Source: UBA2211 sp049302755
Lineage (GTDB): Bacteria > Patescibacteriota > Minisyncoccia > Minisyncoccales > Minisyncoccaceae
Assembly (NCBI GenBank): GCA_049302755.1
Contig: JBAQMK010000002.1
Coordinates: forward strand, 310,001 to 374,000
Direction: 5' to 3'
DNA: 64,000 nt
The notes beneath the pieces are model-generated. The model ran no database searches and was not told the DNA's origin. It saw only the letters and a list, made by a program, of their open reading frames with translations. Positions 16,592 through 24,235 of this stretch are shown here, piece after piece. Position numbers and translations under genes: made by a program. Every line of letters starts with the position of its first letter. Within the stretch, counting starts at the first letter, position 1.

Positions 16592-18469
16592 ATGATTAAT
16601 CTCGAGAAAATATCTAAAAATATTTTTTGCCTATTCGTCTTCTTTTTTCCGTTTTTTTTCATCCCTCAGGTAAATGTATCGCAAGTTTTAAATGAAAAAG
16701 CTTTTCTTTTGATTTTTGCTTTTATTATTTTTCTTCTTCAGTTATTAAATATCTTTTTTGAAAAAAAGATTGTCTTTAGAGATAGTCCATTACAGAGAAT
16801 AATGGGCTTTTTGATGGTTTCTCTTTTGTTATCTTCATTGTTTTCTAAAAACCTGTTTTTAAGTTTTTGGGGTCGTCCTTTTCAGGCCGATGCTTTAATT
16901 GTGTTTTTAGCTTGTTTTATCGTCTTTTATCTGGCAAGCACTATTAAAAGAAGAGGTATTTTAAAGATATTGGAATATTTTGTCGCCGGTTCAGCGGTTT
17001 TATCAATTCTTTATCTTGTTAAGAAGTTTACCGGCACCAGCCCGGCTGTTTTTGATAGTATTTCCGGAACCGCCATCATTCTTTCTATGGCTTTCGTTAT
17101 CTTGATTTCCTTTGTCTTTAATAATCTTGAATATTTCAGAAAAGGAAAATCTTATAACATGGTTAGAGTGGCTTCAATGGGGACATTCTTTGTTTTGCTT
17201 TTAGTTTCTTTAATTTTGATAGACTTTAAGCTTTCTTGGTTTTTTGTTTCAATCGGAACATTCTTTGTTTTTTGGAGAAGCATGCTGGAGAGTAATTTTA
17301 TAATAAAAAGAAAGAAAACAATTCTTTCAGCTTCTTTGCTTTTCCTCTTTTTAGTTTTATTTTTCTTGCCTATTCCTTTTGCCGACAAAGTTAACGAATC
17401 AAGACTTTCTTACGAATCAAGTTGGAATATTGCGGAAAAAAGCCTGACTGAGAGTTTTAAGAATTTCTTCATCGGGTCTGGATTATCAACTTATTCTTAT
17501 CAGTTTTCGCTATACAAGGATAAAAGCTTTAATGCCGTTGATTCTTCTTTGATTTTCAAAGAAGGATCAATTCCTCTTTTGACATTTTTTGTCACCGGAG
17601 GGTTATTAGTAGTTTTTTCATTCTTGTTTTTAATTGCTTTCTTTTGCTATCAAGGATTTACTTATTTCTTGAAGTTTAAGAAAGAGAAAAAGAATACTCC
17701 GGTAAATGTTTTGGATTTATTGTTTCCGACGGTTTTTTGTCTTACTCTTTTAATGTTCTTCTACAGGATTGATATCAGTTCTCTTTTCTTGCTGTTCTTT
17801 GCTTTGGGTCTTTGGGATGGACAACAGAAAGGAGAAGAAAGAATTATCGATATTCCTTCTCCGAAAACCAGCAAGATTATTCTTTCTCTTATCTTTATCG
17901 GTTGGGGTATTATCGTCTTTAATTTTATAAATTATTATCGAGCTGAAATTCATTATCAGAAATCGATAAGTAATTTCAATAATCAGGGAGCGATCAGTGA
18001 ATCAATTTTAGAAATGGAGAAAGCTTCGCGTCTTTGGAAATCAGGCGACTATTCGGTCGGTCTTTCTCAATTATATTTAATAAAGGCTAGTGAAGATTTT
18101 GAACAGAAGTGGACAACTAAACAGAAGAAGGAAGAACAAAAGCAGATTGTTAAAGACGGAGCGGCAAAAGCCGAGATTTCAGCAAAGACTGCTTGTGGTT
18201 CGGACAAAAATAATTTTCAAAGCTGGCAGAATTTAGGTTTAGTTTATGAAAATACTAATTTCTTAGTTGAAGACAGAACCGAAGAAGCAATCGTTGCATA
18301 TGAGAAAGCTAAAGCTTTGGCTCCTCAGAATTACGATATTTATGTTGCCATCGCCAGATTATTGGAGGAGGACAAAAAATACGATGAAGCTTTAACAGAA
18401 TACAAGAAAGCTTTTGATTTAAATCCATTGGACGAGACTGTGGTTGAGAAGATAAATGAGCTGCAGTAA
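16592..18469 (+). CDS. O-antigen ligase-like membrane protein with C-terminal TPRs
   Basis: The 625-residue protein has about ten to twelve hydrophobic segments up to about residue 450, with a large loop containing GSGLSTYSYQFSLYKD, the region corresponding to the Wzy_C domain of O-antigen ligases and polymerases. Residues about 455-625 form soluble tetratricopeptide repeats, clearest in AIVAYEKAKALAPQNYDIYVAIARLLEEDKKYDEALTEYK as separate helices. Such proteins transfer or polymerise surface glycans outside the membrane; in CPR organisms with TPR tails they may act in S-layer glycosylation, which is inference. It follows the flavoprotein by four bases. Confidence 0.8.
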   Translation: MINLEKISKNIFCLFVFFFPFFFIPQVNVSQVLNEKAFLLIFAFIIFLLQLLNIFFEKKIVFRDSPLQRIMGFLMVSLLLSSLFSKNLFLSFWGRPFQADALIVFLACFIVFYLASTIKRRGILKILEYFVAGSAVLSILYLVKKFTGTSPAVFDSISGTAIILSMAFVILISFVFNNLEYFRKGKSYNMVRVASMGTFFVLLLVSLILIDFKLSWFFVSIGTFFVFWRSMLESNFIIKRKKTILSASLLFLFLVLFFLPIPFADKVNESRLSYESSWNIAEKSLTESFKNFFIGSGLSTYSYQFSLYKDKSFNAVDSSLIFKEGSIPLLTFFVTGGLLVVFSFLFLIAFFCYQGFTYFLKFKKEKKNTPVNVLDLLFPTVFCLTLLMFFYRIDISSLFLLFFALGLWDGQQKGEERIIDIPSPKTSKIILSLIFIGWGIIVFNFINYYRAEIHYQKSISNFNNQGAISESILEMEKASRLWKSGDYSVGLSQLYLIKASEDFEQKWTTKQKKEEQKQIVKDGAAKAEISAKTACGSDKNNFQSWQNLGLVYENTNFLVEDRTEEAIVAYEKAKALAPQNYDIYVAIARLLEEDKKYDEALTEYKKAFDLNPLDETVVEKINELQ

Positions 18470-18473
18470 TTTG

Positions 18474-18488
18474 TGATATAATTAAAAC
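18474..18488 (+). promoter_or_regulatory. Extended -10 promoter giving a leaderless murB transcript
   Basis: TGA plus TATAAT (hexamer 18477-18482) stands six bases before the ATG at 18489, so the predicted transcription start falls on the A of the start codon. Confidence 0.65.
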
Positions 18489-19472
18489 ATGGACATCTTT
18501 ACCGAATTAAAAAATGAATTCCCGCGATTAGAAAAAGATATTCCTCTTAATGATTATTCTACTTTTAGAATTGGGGGCAAGACTAAATATTTTTTAAGAA
18601 CTTCCGATAAGAAAGAATTAAAAAAGATAATTGAAAGAGTAAATCAAGAAAATATTCCTTTTCTGGTTATTGGCGGTGGAAGTAATATTTTATTCTCCGA
18701 TAAAGGATTTGACGGATTGATTATTGTTTATCGAGCGGAGAATTTATCAAAAGAAAAATTCAATATAGAAAAGAGGGAAGACGGGGAAGAAGTGATTATT
18801 AAAGTTGACGCATCAATTCCTTTATTTTTACTTATTTCTGAGTTGAAGAATTTATCCGGATTGGAATGGGGGGTTGGAATTCCGGGAACATTGGGCGGAG
18901 CAATTAACGGTAACGCCGGAGCTTTTAATGAGTCTATTTCTAATTCAGTTGAAAGCGTCGATGTCTTAGATATTTCTTCTGATAATGTTTCAGAAAAGAA
19001 AATGAAAAACAAAGAATGTCTTTTTGGATACAGAACCAGTATTTTTAAGAACAATAGTAATTTGTTGATTGTTTCAGCCGAATTAAGATTATTGAAAGAC
19101 AAAGAAGATGAGGTTGCAGCAAGGATAAGTGATAATTTGAATAAGAGAATGGCGAAACAGCCGAAAGGATTTTCTGCCGGTTCTGTTTTTAAAAATTATC
19201 ATGGTAAACTAGAAGAAAGTGTTATCAAAAATTATCCTCAATTAAAATCTTTTAACGAGAAAGAAATTATTCCGGTCGGATTATTAATTGAGTTATGCGA
19301 ATTAAAAGGAAAACAAATTGGTGATGCAAAAATTTCTGATGAGCATGCAAACTTTATCGTCAATTTAAAAAATGCTACATCATCTGATGTGATGAGTTTG
19401 ATAAATTTAATAAAAAAATCAGTGAAAGAAAAATTTTTAATCGACTTAAGTGAAGAAATTAAATTTTTTTAG
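18489..19472 (+). CDS. murB: UDP-N-acetylenolpyruvoylglucosamine reductase
   Basis: The 327-residue FAD enzyme reduces UDP-GlcNAc-enolpyruvate to UDP-MurNAc with NADPH, the second committed step of peptidoglycan precursor synthesis in the cytoplasm. The FAD-binding stretch STFRIGGKTKYFL, then VIGGGSNILFSDKGFDGLII, GIPGTLGGAINGNAGAF, FGYRTSIFK, the catalytic serine segment FSAGSVFKNY and the final GDAKISDEHANFIVNLKNAT are all present. Its presence, with UppP at 33984, indicates a peptidoglycan wall. It is transcribed from its own promoter, seemingly without a leader. Confidence 0.95.
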   Translation: MDIFTELKNEFPRLEKDIPLNDYSTFRIGGKTKYFLRTSDKKELKKIIERVNQENIPFLVIGGGSNILFSDKGFDGLIIVYRAENLSKEKFNIEKREDGEEVIIKVDASIPLFLLISELKNLSGLEWGVGIPGTLGGAINGNAGAFNESISNSVESVDVLDISSDNVSEKKMKNKECLFGYRTSIFKNNSNLLIVSAELRLLKDKEDEVAARISDNLNKRMAKQPKGFSAGSVFKNYHGKLEESVIKNYPQLKSFNEKEIIPVGLLIELCELKGKQIGDAKISDEHANFIVNLKNATSSDVMSLINLIKKSVKEKFLIDLSEEIKFF

Positions 19473-19482
19473 TGTTTTGCTA

Positions 19483-19516
19483 TTGACAAATTTTTTAATA
19501 AAGAGGAAAATATAAT
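19483..19516 (+). promoter_or_regulatory. Candidate promoter of the Lys/Ala-rich small gene
   Basis: A perfect TTGACA lies at 19483-19488. A perfect TATAAT at 19511-19516 is 22 bases away, longer than optimal; GAAAAT at 19506-19511 would give a 17-base spacer. Either way a leader of about 60 bases precedes the ATG at 19583. Confidence 0.5.
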
Positions 19517-19582
19517 TAGTAGATAATTTTTTGAGTAATGAAAAAGGTCGACTAATTAAAAATCAAACTTTTTCTAAATAAA

Positions 19583-19690
19583 ATGGCTACAAAAAAGAAA
19601 GCTGCAAAAAAGAAAGTTGCAAAGAAGGTTGCTAAAAAGAAACCTGCAAAAAAAGCAGCAAAAAAGAAGACCGCTAAGAAAAGAAAATAA
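19583..19690 (+). CDS. Lys/Ala-rich 35-residue histone H1-like basic protein
   Basis: A 36-codon frame from ATG at 19583 to TAA at 19690 encodes 35 residues, of which 19 are lysine (plus one arginine) and 9 alanine, in KKKAAKKKVAKKVAKKK-like runs. The composition matches the C-terminal tails of histone H1-like bacterial proteins (Hc1, AlgP), which bind DNA or RNA without sequence specificity. It lacks any folded domain. It has a promoter with TTGACA upstream and a good terminator 12 bases after the stop, so it is likely a real single-gene transcript rather than a low-complexity accident. It may instead be a fragment of a longer basic protein. Confidence 0.7.
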   Translation: MATKKKAAKKKVAKKVAKKKPAKKAAKKKTAKKRK

Positions 19691-19702
19691 ATTTTCTCTA
19701 AG

Positions 19703-19725
19703 ACAACTCAATGTGAGTTGTTTTA
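19703..19725 (+). terminator. Intrinsic terminator after the Lys/Ala-rich gene
   Basis: An eight-base perfect stem ACAACTCA / TGAGTTGT with loop ATG spans 19703-19721 and is followed by TTT. Confidence 0.75.
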
Positions 19726-19727
19726 GT

Positions 19728-19743
19728 TATAAAACTTTTTTAT
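19728..19743 (+). promoter_or_regulatory. Near-leaderless -10 box of the hpf gene
   Basis: TATAAA at 19728-19733 lies ten bases before the ATG at 19744; the predicted start near 19740 leaves about four leader bases. It immediately follows the terminator of the upstream gene. Confidence 0.45.
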
Positions 19744-20079
19744 ATGAATGTAAAAATAAAAGGGACTAATGTTGAGCTTACAAGTTATTTATCGAAATTG
19801 GTTGAGGAGAAGATTAAATCAATTGAAAAATTACTTCCAGAAAATCCAGACTTAATAATTGAAGTTGAATTAGAAAAAACAACCAAGCATCATCAGAAAG
19901 GAGATTTGTTTCGGGCCGAGGTGCAGGTTGAAGTTCCGGGTGGAAAGATGTTAAGAGCGGTTTCAATAAAAGAAGATTTTCGTTCTGCTTTAACGGACGT
20001 TAAAGATGAACTACAAATTCAGATTAAAAAACACAAAGATAAAATATCTTTAGAACAAAGAAGAAAAATTAAAGAATAA
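19744..20079 (+). CDS. hpf: Ribosome hibernation promoting factor, short form
   Basis: The 111-residue protein matches the HPF/RaiA (sigma-54 modulation/S30AE) family: MNVKIKGTNVELTSYLSKLVEEKIKSIEKLL at the N-terminus in strand-helix order, the second half FRAEVQVEVPGGKMLRAVSIKEDFRSALTDVKDELQIQIKKHKDK. These proteins bind the 30S decoding centre and inactivate or pair ribosomes in slow growth. It is the short type without the dimerising C-terminal domain. A bidirectional terminator follows directly. Confidence 0.9.
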   Translation: MNVKIKGTNVELTSYLSKLVEEKIKSIEKLLPENPDLIIEVELEKTTKHHQKGDLFRAEVQVEVPGGKMLRAVSIKEDFRSALTDVKDELQIQIKKHKDKISLEQRRKIKE

Positions 20080-20085
20080 AAAAAA

Positions 20086-20110
20086 GAGCACCTATTTGGG
20101 TGCTTTTTTG
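20086..20110. terminator. Bidirectional terminator between hpf and a convergent gene
   Basis: AGCACC at 20087-20092 pairs with GGTGCT at 20099-20104, flanked by A residues on the left and T residues on the right, so it can end transcription on both strands. The last codons of the minus-strand gene overlap it. Confidence 0.8.
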
Positions 20111-20493
20111 AATGGAGGATATTCGTATCCGGGCCAGTCAATGATTTTTGTGATGACATGAGCGAACAGTTTTCTGCTTCCTATTTCTATTATCGGAATG
20201 TTGCCGTCGTGACCAATCAGTTTAATGGTGGCGGTTTCCGTTGTCTGAATCGGCTCAGGCTCTTTTTTAAATAAGCTGAGGAAACGATTTGAAAGATCAT
20301 TTTTCATGAATGTCCGGACAAATACTCTCTGTCCAAACAATTCGTTGAGATTTTCAACCTTCTGTACATTTTCACCCCATATTTCTATGTGGTCGATATT
20401 GTAGCAGCGGGGCTCTATTACCCAATGAATAATCCCTTGACGGGGATATTTTTCTTTTCCACCACAAGATCTTCCTCCAGTAGATTCTGCCAT
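20092..20493 (-). CDS. Hypothetical protein, Shine-Dalgarno-type accessory gene
   Basis: The 133-residue protein has no recognised domain. It starts with a Gly/Cys/Lys-rich region, has a central acidic segment (IDHIEIWGENVQKVENLNELFGQRVFVRTF) and a C-terminal strand-rich part ending in WPGYEYPPFKKAPK. No signal peptide or membrane helix is visible. On the minus strand AAAGGAG precedes the ATG by seven bases, a clear Shine-Dalgarno that most genes in the window lack. It forms its own unit, divergent from secA and closed by a terminator. Function unknown. Confidence 0.65.
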   Translation of the reverse strand: MAESTGGRSCGGKEKYPRQGIIHWVIEPRCYNIDHIEIWGENVQKVENLNELFGQRVFVRTFMKNDLSNRFLSLFKKEPEPIQTTETATIKLIGHDGNIPIIEIGSRKLFAHVITKIIDWPGYEYPPFKKAPK

Positions 20494-20604
20494 TATATAA
20501 CTCCTTTAAAGTGCTATCTCCATTTACGGATTGTTTGTTTATTAACATGTTTTTATATATTGGTAAAGTCTTTGACGTTTTATCTTTCTTAATATAGTAT
20601 GTAG

Positions 20605-20624
20605 TGGTATAATAATTAAAACAT
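20605..20624 (+). promoter_or_regulatory. Extended -10 promoter of secA, near-leaderless
   Basis: TGG plus TATAAT (hexamer 20608-20613) predicts a start near 20620, five bases before the ATG at 20625. The 131-base divergent gap to the minus-strand gene at 20493 must hold both promoters. Confidence 0.6.
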
Positions 20625-23069
20625 ATGGCATTTTTAGAGAGCCTTTTTGGCAACGCAAACACTAAATACGCAAACGGTTTAAAACCAATAATCAATCAAA
20701 TCAATGCTTTGGAAGCTGGAATTTCGGCTTTAAGTGCTGAAGAGATTAAAGCTAAAATACAGGATATTAAGAAAAGAATAACTGACGGAGCAACTTTGGA
20801 CGATGTTTTGCCCGAGGTTTTTGCTTTGGTTAGGGAAGCTGGTAAAAGAACACTTAATCAGAGGCATTTTGATTGCCAATTGATTGGAGGAATGGCCTTG
20901 CATCAAGGCAAGATTGCTGAGATGAAAACCGGAGAAGGAAAAACATTGACTGCCACCTTGCCCTTGGTTTTAAATGCGCTTTCCGGTAAAGGATGTCATT
21001 TAGTTACTGTAAACGACTATCTATCAAGAAGAGATGCGGTCTGGATGGGTCAGATTTATAATTTCCTTGGTTTAACTGTTGGCTGTATCAATCACGACCA
21101 GTCTTTTATCTACGACCCCTCTTTTAAAAAAGCGGAAGAAGAGAAAGACGAAACCAGAGATGAGTTGGGAGGATTTTTGGTGGTTGAGGATTTCTTAAAG
21201 CCTTGCACCAGAAAGGAGGCCTATGACTGCGATATTACTTACGGAACAAATAATGAATACGGTTTCGATTATTTGAAAGACAACATGGTCTACGATTTGA
21301 AACAAAGAATGCAAAGAGGATACAACTATGCAATTGTTGATGAAGTAGACTCAATCTTGATTGATGAGGCCAGAACACCTTTGATTATTTCTGCTCCCGA
21401 TGAAGAAGGTTCAAAATGGTATACTGAATTTTCAAAAATTATTCCTCGATTAAACAAAGAAGAAGATTACGAGGTTGATGAAAAATTAAGAGCCGTTACT
21501 TTGACTGAAAAAGGAGTTGATAAGATTGAAGCGGTTTTAAATGTCGGAAATATCTATGATGAAAGAGGAATAAAGTATCTTCATCACATGGAGCAGGCTC
21601 TTAAAGCTGAGATACTTTTTAAGAAGGATAAAGACTACGTGGTTAAAAACGGAGAGATTATCATCGTTGATGAGTTTACCGGCCGAATGATGCCGGGAAG
21701 AAGATGGTCCGGCGGTTTACACCAAGCCATCGAAGCTAAAGAAGGAGTGAGGATTATGCCTGAGTCAATAACCTTGGCTTCAATTACTTTCCAGAATTAT
21801 TTCAGAATGTATAAGAAATTATCTGGAATGACGGGAACGGCTGAAACATCAGCTGAAGAATTTGATAAGGTATATCATTTAGATGTGGTTGTTATTCCGA
21901 CTAATAGAAATATCGTTAGAAAAGACTTGGGAGATAAGGTTTATAAAACAGAAGAAGCTAAATTTAGAGCTGTTGCTGAAGAGGTTAAAGAGAAGAACAA
22001 GACCGGACAGCCGGTTTTAGTTGGAACAACTTCAATTGAAAAGAATGAATATTTGAGCAAATTATTATCAAGAGACGGTGTTCCGCATAAAGTTTTAAAT
22101 GCTAAGCACCACGAAGAAGAAGGTGAGATTATCGCTCAGGCCGGAAAGAAAGGCGGAGTGACTATTGCAACCAATATGGCTGGTCGTGGAGTTGATATCT
22201 ATTTAGGAGGAAAACCTTCGACCCCAGAAGAAAATGAAGAAGTTAAGAAATTAGGCGGTCTTCATGTTATCGGTACGGAAAGGCATGAAGCCAGAAGAAT
22301 CGATAATCAATTAAGGGGAAGAGCCGGAAGACAGGGAGACCCGGGAACAACCCAGTTCTTTGTTTCTTTGGACGATGATGTTATCAGAATTTTCGGCGGA
22401 GATAGAATCAAGGCCTTAATGGAGAGATTTAATATCCCGGAAGATACTCCGATTGAAAACGGAATGATTTCTAAGAGCATTGAATCGGCCCAGGGAAAGA
22501 TAGAAGGGTTTAACTTTGATGCCAGAAAACATATTTTGGAATATGATGATGTTTTGAATAAACAAAGAGAAACAATTTATTCAAAAAGAATTGAAATATT
22601 GGAGAAAGCAGAAAAAGGAGAATTAAAAGAAACTGTTTTGCCATTATTAGAGAAATACAATTATTCTTCCGAGGATTACGAGAAGAAAGAAAAAGAGGTG
22701 GGAGCAGAAAACATGAGACAGATTGAAAAAGTGGCTAGTCTAAGAGTGATAGATAATCTTTGGATTGAGCACTTGGAAAACATGGATAGCCTGAAAGATT
22801 CAGTTAGATTGAGAGCCTATGGACAAAGAGATCCTTTGGTTGAATACAAGAAAGAAGGATTTAAGATGTTCAAAGAACTATTGGAGAACTACGAGAGAAT
22901 GCTCATAGAAAGCATTATGAGGGCATCAATCAAAGTAGAAAATGCTCCCAATCAGATGCAGGCTGTTTCGGAAAACAGAGGAAACAGTGTTTCTAAATCA
23001 GAAGTTGGCAGAAACGACCCCTGTCCTTGCGGCAGCGGGAAGAAGTATAAACATTGCCATGGAAAATAA
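20625..23069 (+). CDS. secA: Protein translocase ATPase SecA
   Basis: The 814-residue motor drives preproteins through SecYEG. It shows the Q-motif region RHFDCQLIGGMALHQGKIAEM, Walker A MKTGEGKTLTATLPL at about residues 101-115, NDYLSRRDA, the DEAD motif IVDEVDSILIDEARTPLIIS, the preprotein-binding domain with VDEFTGRMMPGRRWSGGLHQAIEAKEG, motifs TGTA and TNMAGRGVDI, GRAGRQGDPG, and a C-terminal zinc-binding SEC-C tail DPCPCGSGKKYKHC. It is complete and somewhat shorter than the E. coli form. Its last 11 bases overlap the next gene. Confidence 0.97.
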   Translation: MAFLESLFGNANTKYANGLKPIINQINALEAGISALSAEEIKAKIQDIKKRITDGATLDDVLPEVFALVREAGKRTLNQRHFDCQLIGGMALHQGKIAEMKTGEGKTLTATLPLVLNALSGKGCHLVTVNDYLSRRDAVWMGQIYNFLGLTVGCINHDQSFIYDPSFKKAEEEKDETRDELGGFLVVEDFLKPCTRKEAYDCDITYGTNNEYGFDYLKDNMVYDLKQRMQRGYNYAIVDEVDSILIDEARTPLIISAPDEEGSKWYTEFSKIIPRLNKEEDYEVDEKLRAVTLTEKGVDKIEAVLNVGNIYDERGIKYLHHMEQALKAEILFKKDKDYVVKNGEIIIVDEFTGRMMPGRRWSGGLHQAIEAKEGVRIMPESITLASITFQNYFRMYKKLSGMTGTAETSAEEFDKVYHLDVVVIPTNRNIVRKDLGDKVYKTEEAKFRAVAEEVKEKNKTGQPVLVGTTSIEKNEYLSKLLSRDGVPHKVLNAKHHEEEGEIIAQAGKKGGVTIATNMAGRGVDIYLGGKPSTPEENEEVKKLGGLHVIGTERHEARRIDNQLRGRAGRQGDPGTTQFFVSLDDDVIRIFGGDRIKALMERFNIPEDTPIENGMISKSIESAQGKIEGFNFDARKHILEYDDVLNKQRETIYSKRIEILEKAEKGELKETVLPLLEKYNYSSEDYEKKEKEVGAENMRQIEKVASLRVIDNLWIEHLENMDSLKDSVRLRAYGQRDPLVEYKKEGFKMFKELLENYERMLIESIMRASIKVENAPNQMQAVSENRGNSVSKSEVGRNDPCPCGSGKKYKHCHGK

Positions 23070-23430
23070 TGAAGAATCAAAATCATTAAAATTAGCTAGG
23101 CAATTTCTTGGAAAAGAAGTTGAAGTAATGTTTGATCGTCCGATAGGGAGCAAACATCCAAAATACGGATTTAACTATGAAGTGAATTACGGACATCTTG
23201 ATGGAGTGAAGGCCCCCGATGGAGAAGAATTAGATGCCTATTATCTTGGCACAGATCAACCACTTCAAAAAATTAAGGGTGTAGTGAAAGCAATCATTCA
23301 TCGACAAGATGATGACGACGATAAGCTTATTGTTATGTCTTATGATTTGAACATGTCCGATAATGAAATTGAGAAGGCAGTTAATTTTCAAGAAAAGTGG
23401 TTTAAACATGAAATTTTACGGACTTTTTAA
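23059..23430 (+). CDS. Short inorganic pyrophosphatase-like protein
   Basis: The 123-residue protein resembles family I inorganic pyrophosphatases in the core YGFNYEVNYGHLDGVKAPDGEELDAYYLGTDQPLQKIKGVVKAIIHRQDDDDDKLIV, where the acidic D-G-E-E-L-D-A-Y replaces the classical E-D-G-D-P-L-D. It is shorter than the usual 160-180 residues and probably a divergent branch. A canonical pyrophosphatase gene also exists at 44778. The ATG at 23059 was chosen because the longer open frame (from 22942) lies wholly inside secA. It overlaps secA by 11 bases. Confidence 0.7.
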   Translation: MENNEESKSLKLARQFLGKEVEVMFDRPIGSKHPKYGFNYEVNYGHLDGVKAPDGEELDAYYLGTDQPLQKIKGVVKAIIHRQDDDDDKLIVMSYDLNMSDNEIEKAVNFQEKWFKHEILRTF

Positions 23431-23457
23431 AAACAGAATATTAATTTAATAATTAAT

Positions 23458-23736
23458 ATGGCCATAATCAAAAAGAAAATTCCACCAGATTTTTACGAAC
23501 TAGTTAATTCTAATAAGAAGAACTTTGAATTAAGGTTGAATGATTTTGAAATCAAAGAAGGTGACACACTTATCCTTGAAGAATATAATCCTAAAACAAA
23601 AGAATATACCGGAAGAACGATAGAAAGAGAGGTTGGATATGTTTTGAAATTCAAATTAAACGATTTTGGACAGGAGGAATTGATAAAAGAGAAGGGATTG
23701 GTAGTATTCTCTTTGAAAAATAAGAAGATTGAATAA
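23458..23736 (+). CDS. DUF3850 (ASCH-fold) domain protein
   Basis: The 92-residue protein matches the DUF3850 branch of the ASCH fold, seen in KKKIPPDFYELVNSNKKNFELRLNDFEIKEGDTLILEEYNP followed by YTGRTIEREVGYVL. ASCH proteins are small beta-barrels of the PUA-like superfamily that bind RNA; DUF3850 members occur in phages and bacteria and have no established role. It lies 27 bases after the pyrophosphatase-like gene and 54 before the cysteine-rich gene. Confidence 0.75.
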   Translation: MAIIKKKIPPDFYELVNSNKKNFELRLNDFEIKEGDTLILEEYNPKTKEYTGRTIEREVGYVLKFKLNDFGQEELIKEKGLVVFSLKNKKIE

Positions 23737-23752
23737 AAACAGTATTATGTGA

Positions 23753-23780
23753 TATACTGTTTTTAGTTCTCAAAAAGGAG
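23753..23780 (+). promoter_or_regulatory. Promoter and Shine-Dalgarno of the cysteine-rich gene
   Basis: TATACT at 23753-23758 sits behind TGTGA and predicts a start near 23765. GGAG at 23777-23780 is ten bases before the ATG at 23791 and only one base before a GTG at 23782, so the ATG is the better start. Confidence 0.55.
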
Positions 23781-23790
23781 CGTGAAATAT

Positions 23791-24132
23791 ATGGGCTTGA
23801 ATGACGAGTTTATAGATTTCATTTCCAAGTTTTCTTTATCTCTTAAAGAAGGCTTAAAACAATTGCAAGAAGAACAACAAGGAAAGTTTGAAGCCAACCA
23901 CTTTATCCGAAGCGGAAAGTGTAATGGCTGCTGCTTCTCTTGTCTCAACTCTCTTTGTAAATCTTTTGAAAAACCTGCTTTTTGTAGCAACTGTATGGTT
24001 GTAAGCTGCTACTATAACAGACGTTTCGAAGATTCGAATTATGCTTGCAACCAAGAATGCCTTAATTGCAAGAATATCGGTTGCATTGATAATTTAAAAT
24101 TCAATATTAAAGAGATAGCTAAACATATATAA
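23791..24132 (+). CDS. Cysteine-rich hypothetical protein
   Basis: The 113-residue protein has an N-terminal helical part (about residues 1-40) and then twelve cysteines within about 60 residues, in the order C-x2-CC-x2-C-x4-C-x8-C-x2-C-x4-C, a gap, then C-x3-C-x2-C-x4-C. This density suggests binding of several zinc ions or Fe-S clusters, or a disulphide knot; no signal peptide is present, so metal binding in the cytoplasm is more likely. I do not recognise the family. It is a single-gene unit with a Shine-Dalgarno and a terminator-like hairpin after it. Confidence 0.7.
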   Translation: MGLNDEFIDFISKFSLSLKEGLKQLQEEQQGKFEANHFIRSGKCNGCCFSCLNSLCKSFEKPAFCSNCMVVSCYYNRRFEDSNYACNQECLNCKNIGCIDNLKFNIKEIAKHI

Positions 24133-24135
24133 TTT

Positions 24136-24160
24136 CAGTCCTTGCGGCTGTAATTTTTTT
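24136..24160 (+). terminator. Probable terminator after the cysteine-rich gene
   Basis: CAGTCC at 24136-24141 can pair with GGCTG at 24146-24150 with one bulged T, followed by TAATTTTTTT. It overlaps the first base of the next -35 box. Confidence 0.55.
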
Positions 24161-24187
24161 GACAAAAAAGCAAATCTATTCTATATA
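24159..24187 (+). promoter_or_regulatory. Promoter of typA
   Basis: TTGACA at 24159-24164 and TATATA at 24182-24187 are 17 bases apart, giving a start near 24194 and a 42-base leader. Confidence 0.7.
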
Positions 24188-24208
24188 TATTATATACGTA
24201 AAAAGCTT

Positions 24209-24230
24209 TCTGCTTCTTAGCAGATTTTTT
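24209..24230 (+). promoter_or_regulatory. Terminator-like hairpin in the typA leader
   Basis: TCTGC / GCAGA (24209-24213 and 24220-24224, six-base loop) is followed directly by six T residues, only five bases before the ATG at 24236. Placed between promoter and gene, it may attenuate transcription or block the start codon region. Confidence 0.5.
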
Positions 24231-24235
24231 AAATT

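Noticed and set aside
19583..19690. Simple repeat or pseudogene reading of the Lys/Ala tract
   Set aside because: It begins with ATG, ends with TAA, mixes codons for the same residues (GCT, GCA; AAA, AAG) and has promoter and terminator, which fits a coding gene better.
22942..23058. Longer start for the pyrophosphatase-like protein
   Set aside because: The extra 39 codons lie inside secA in another frame and precede the usual start of the domain.
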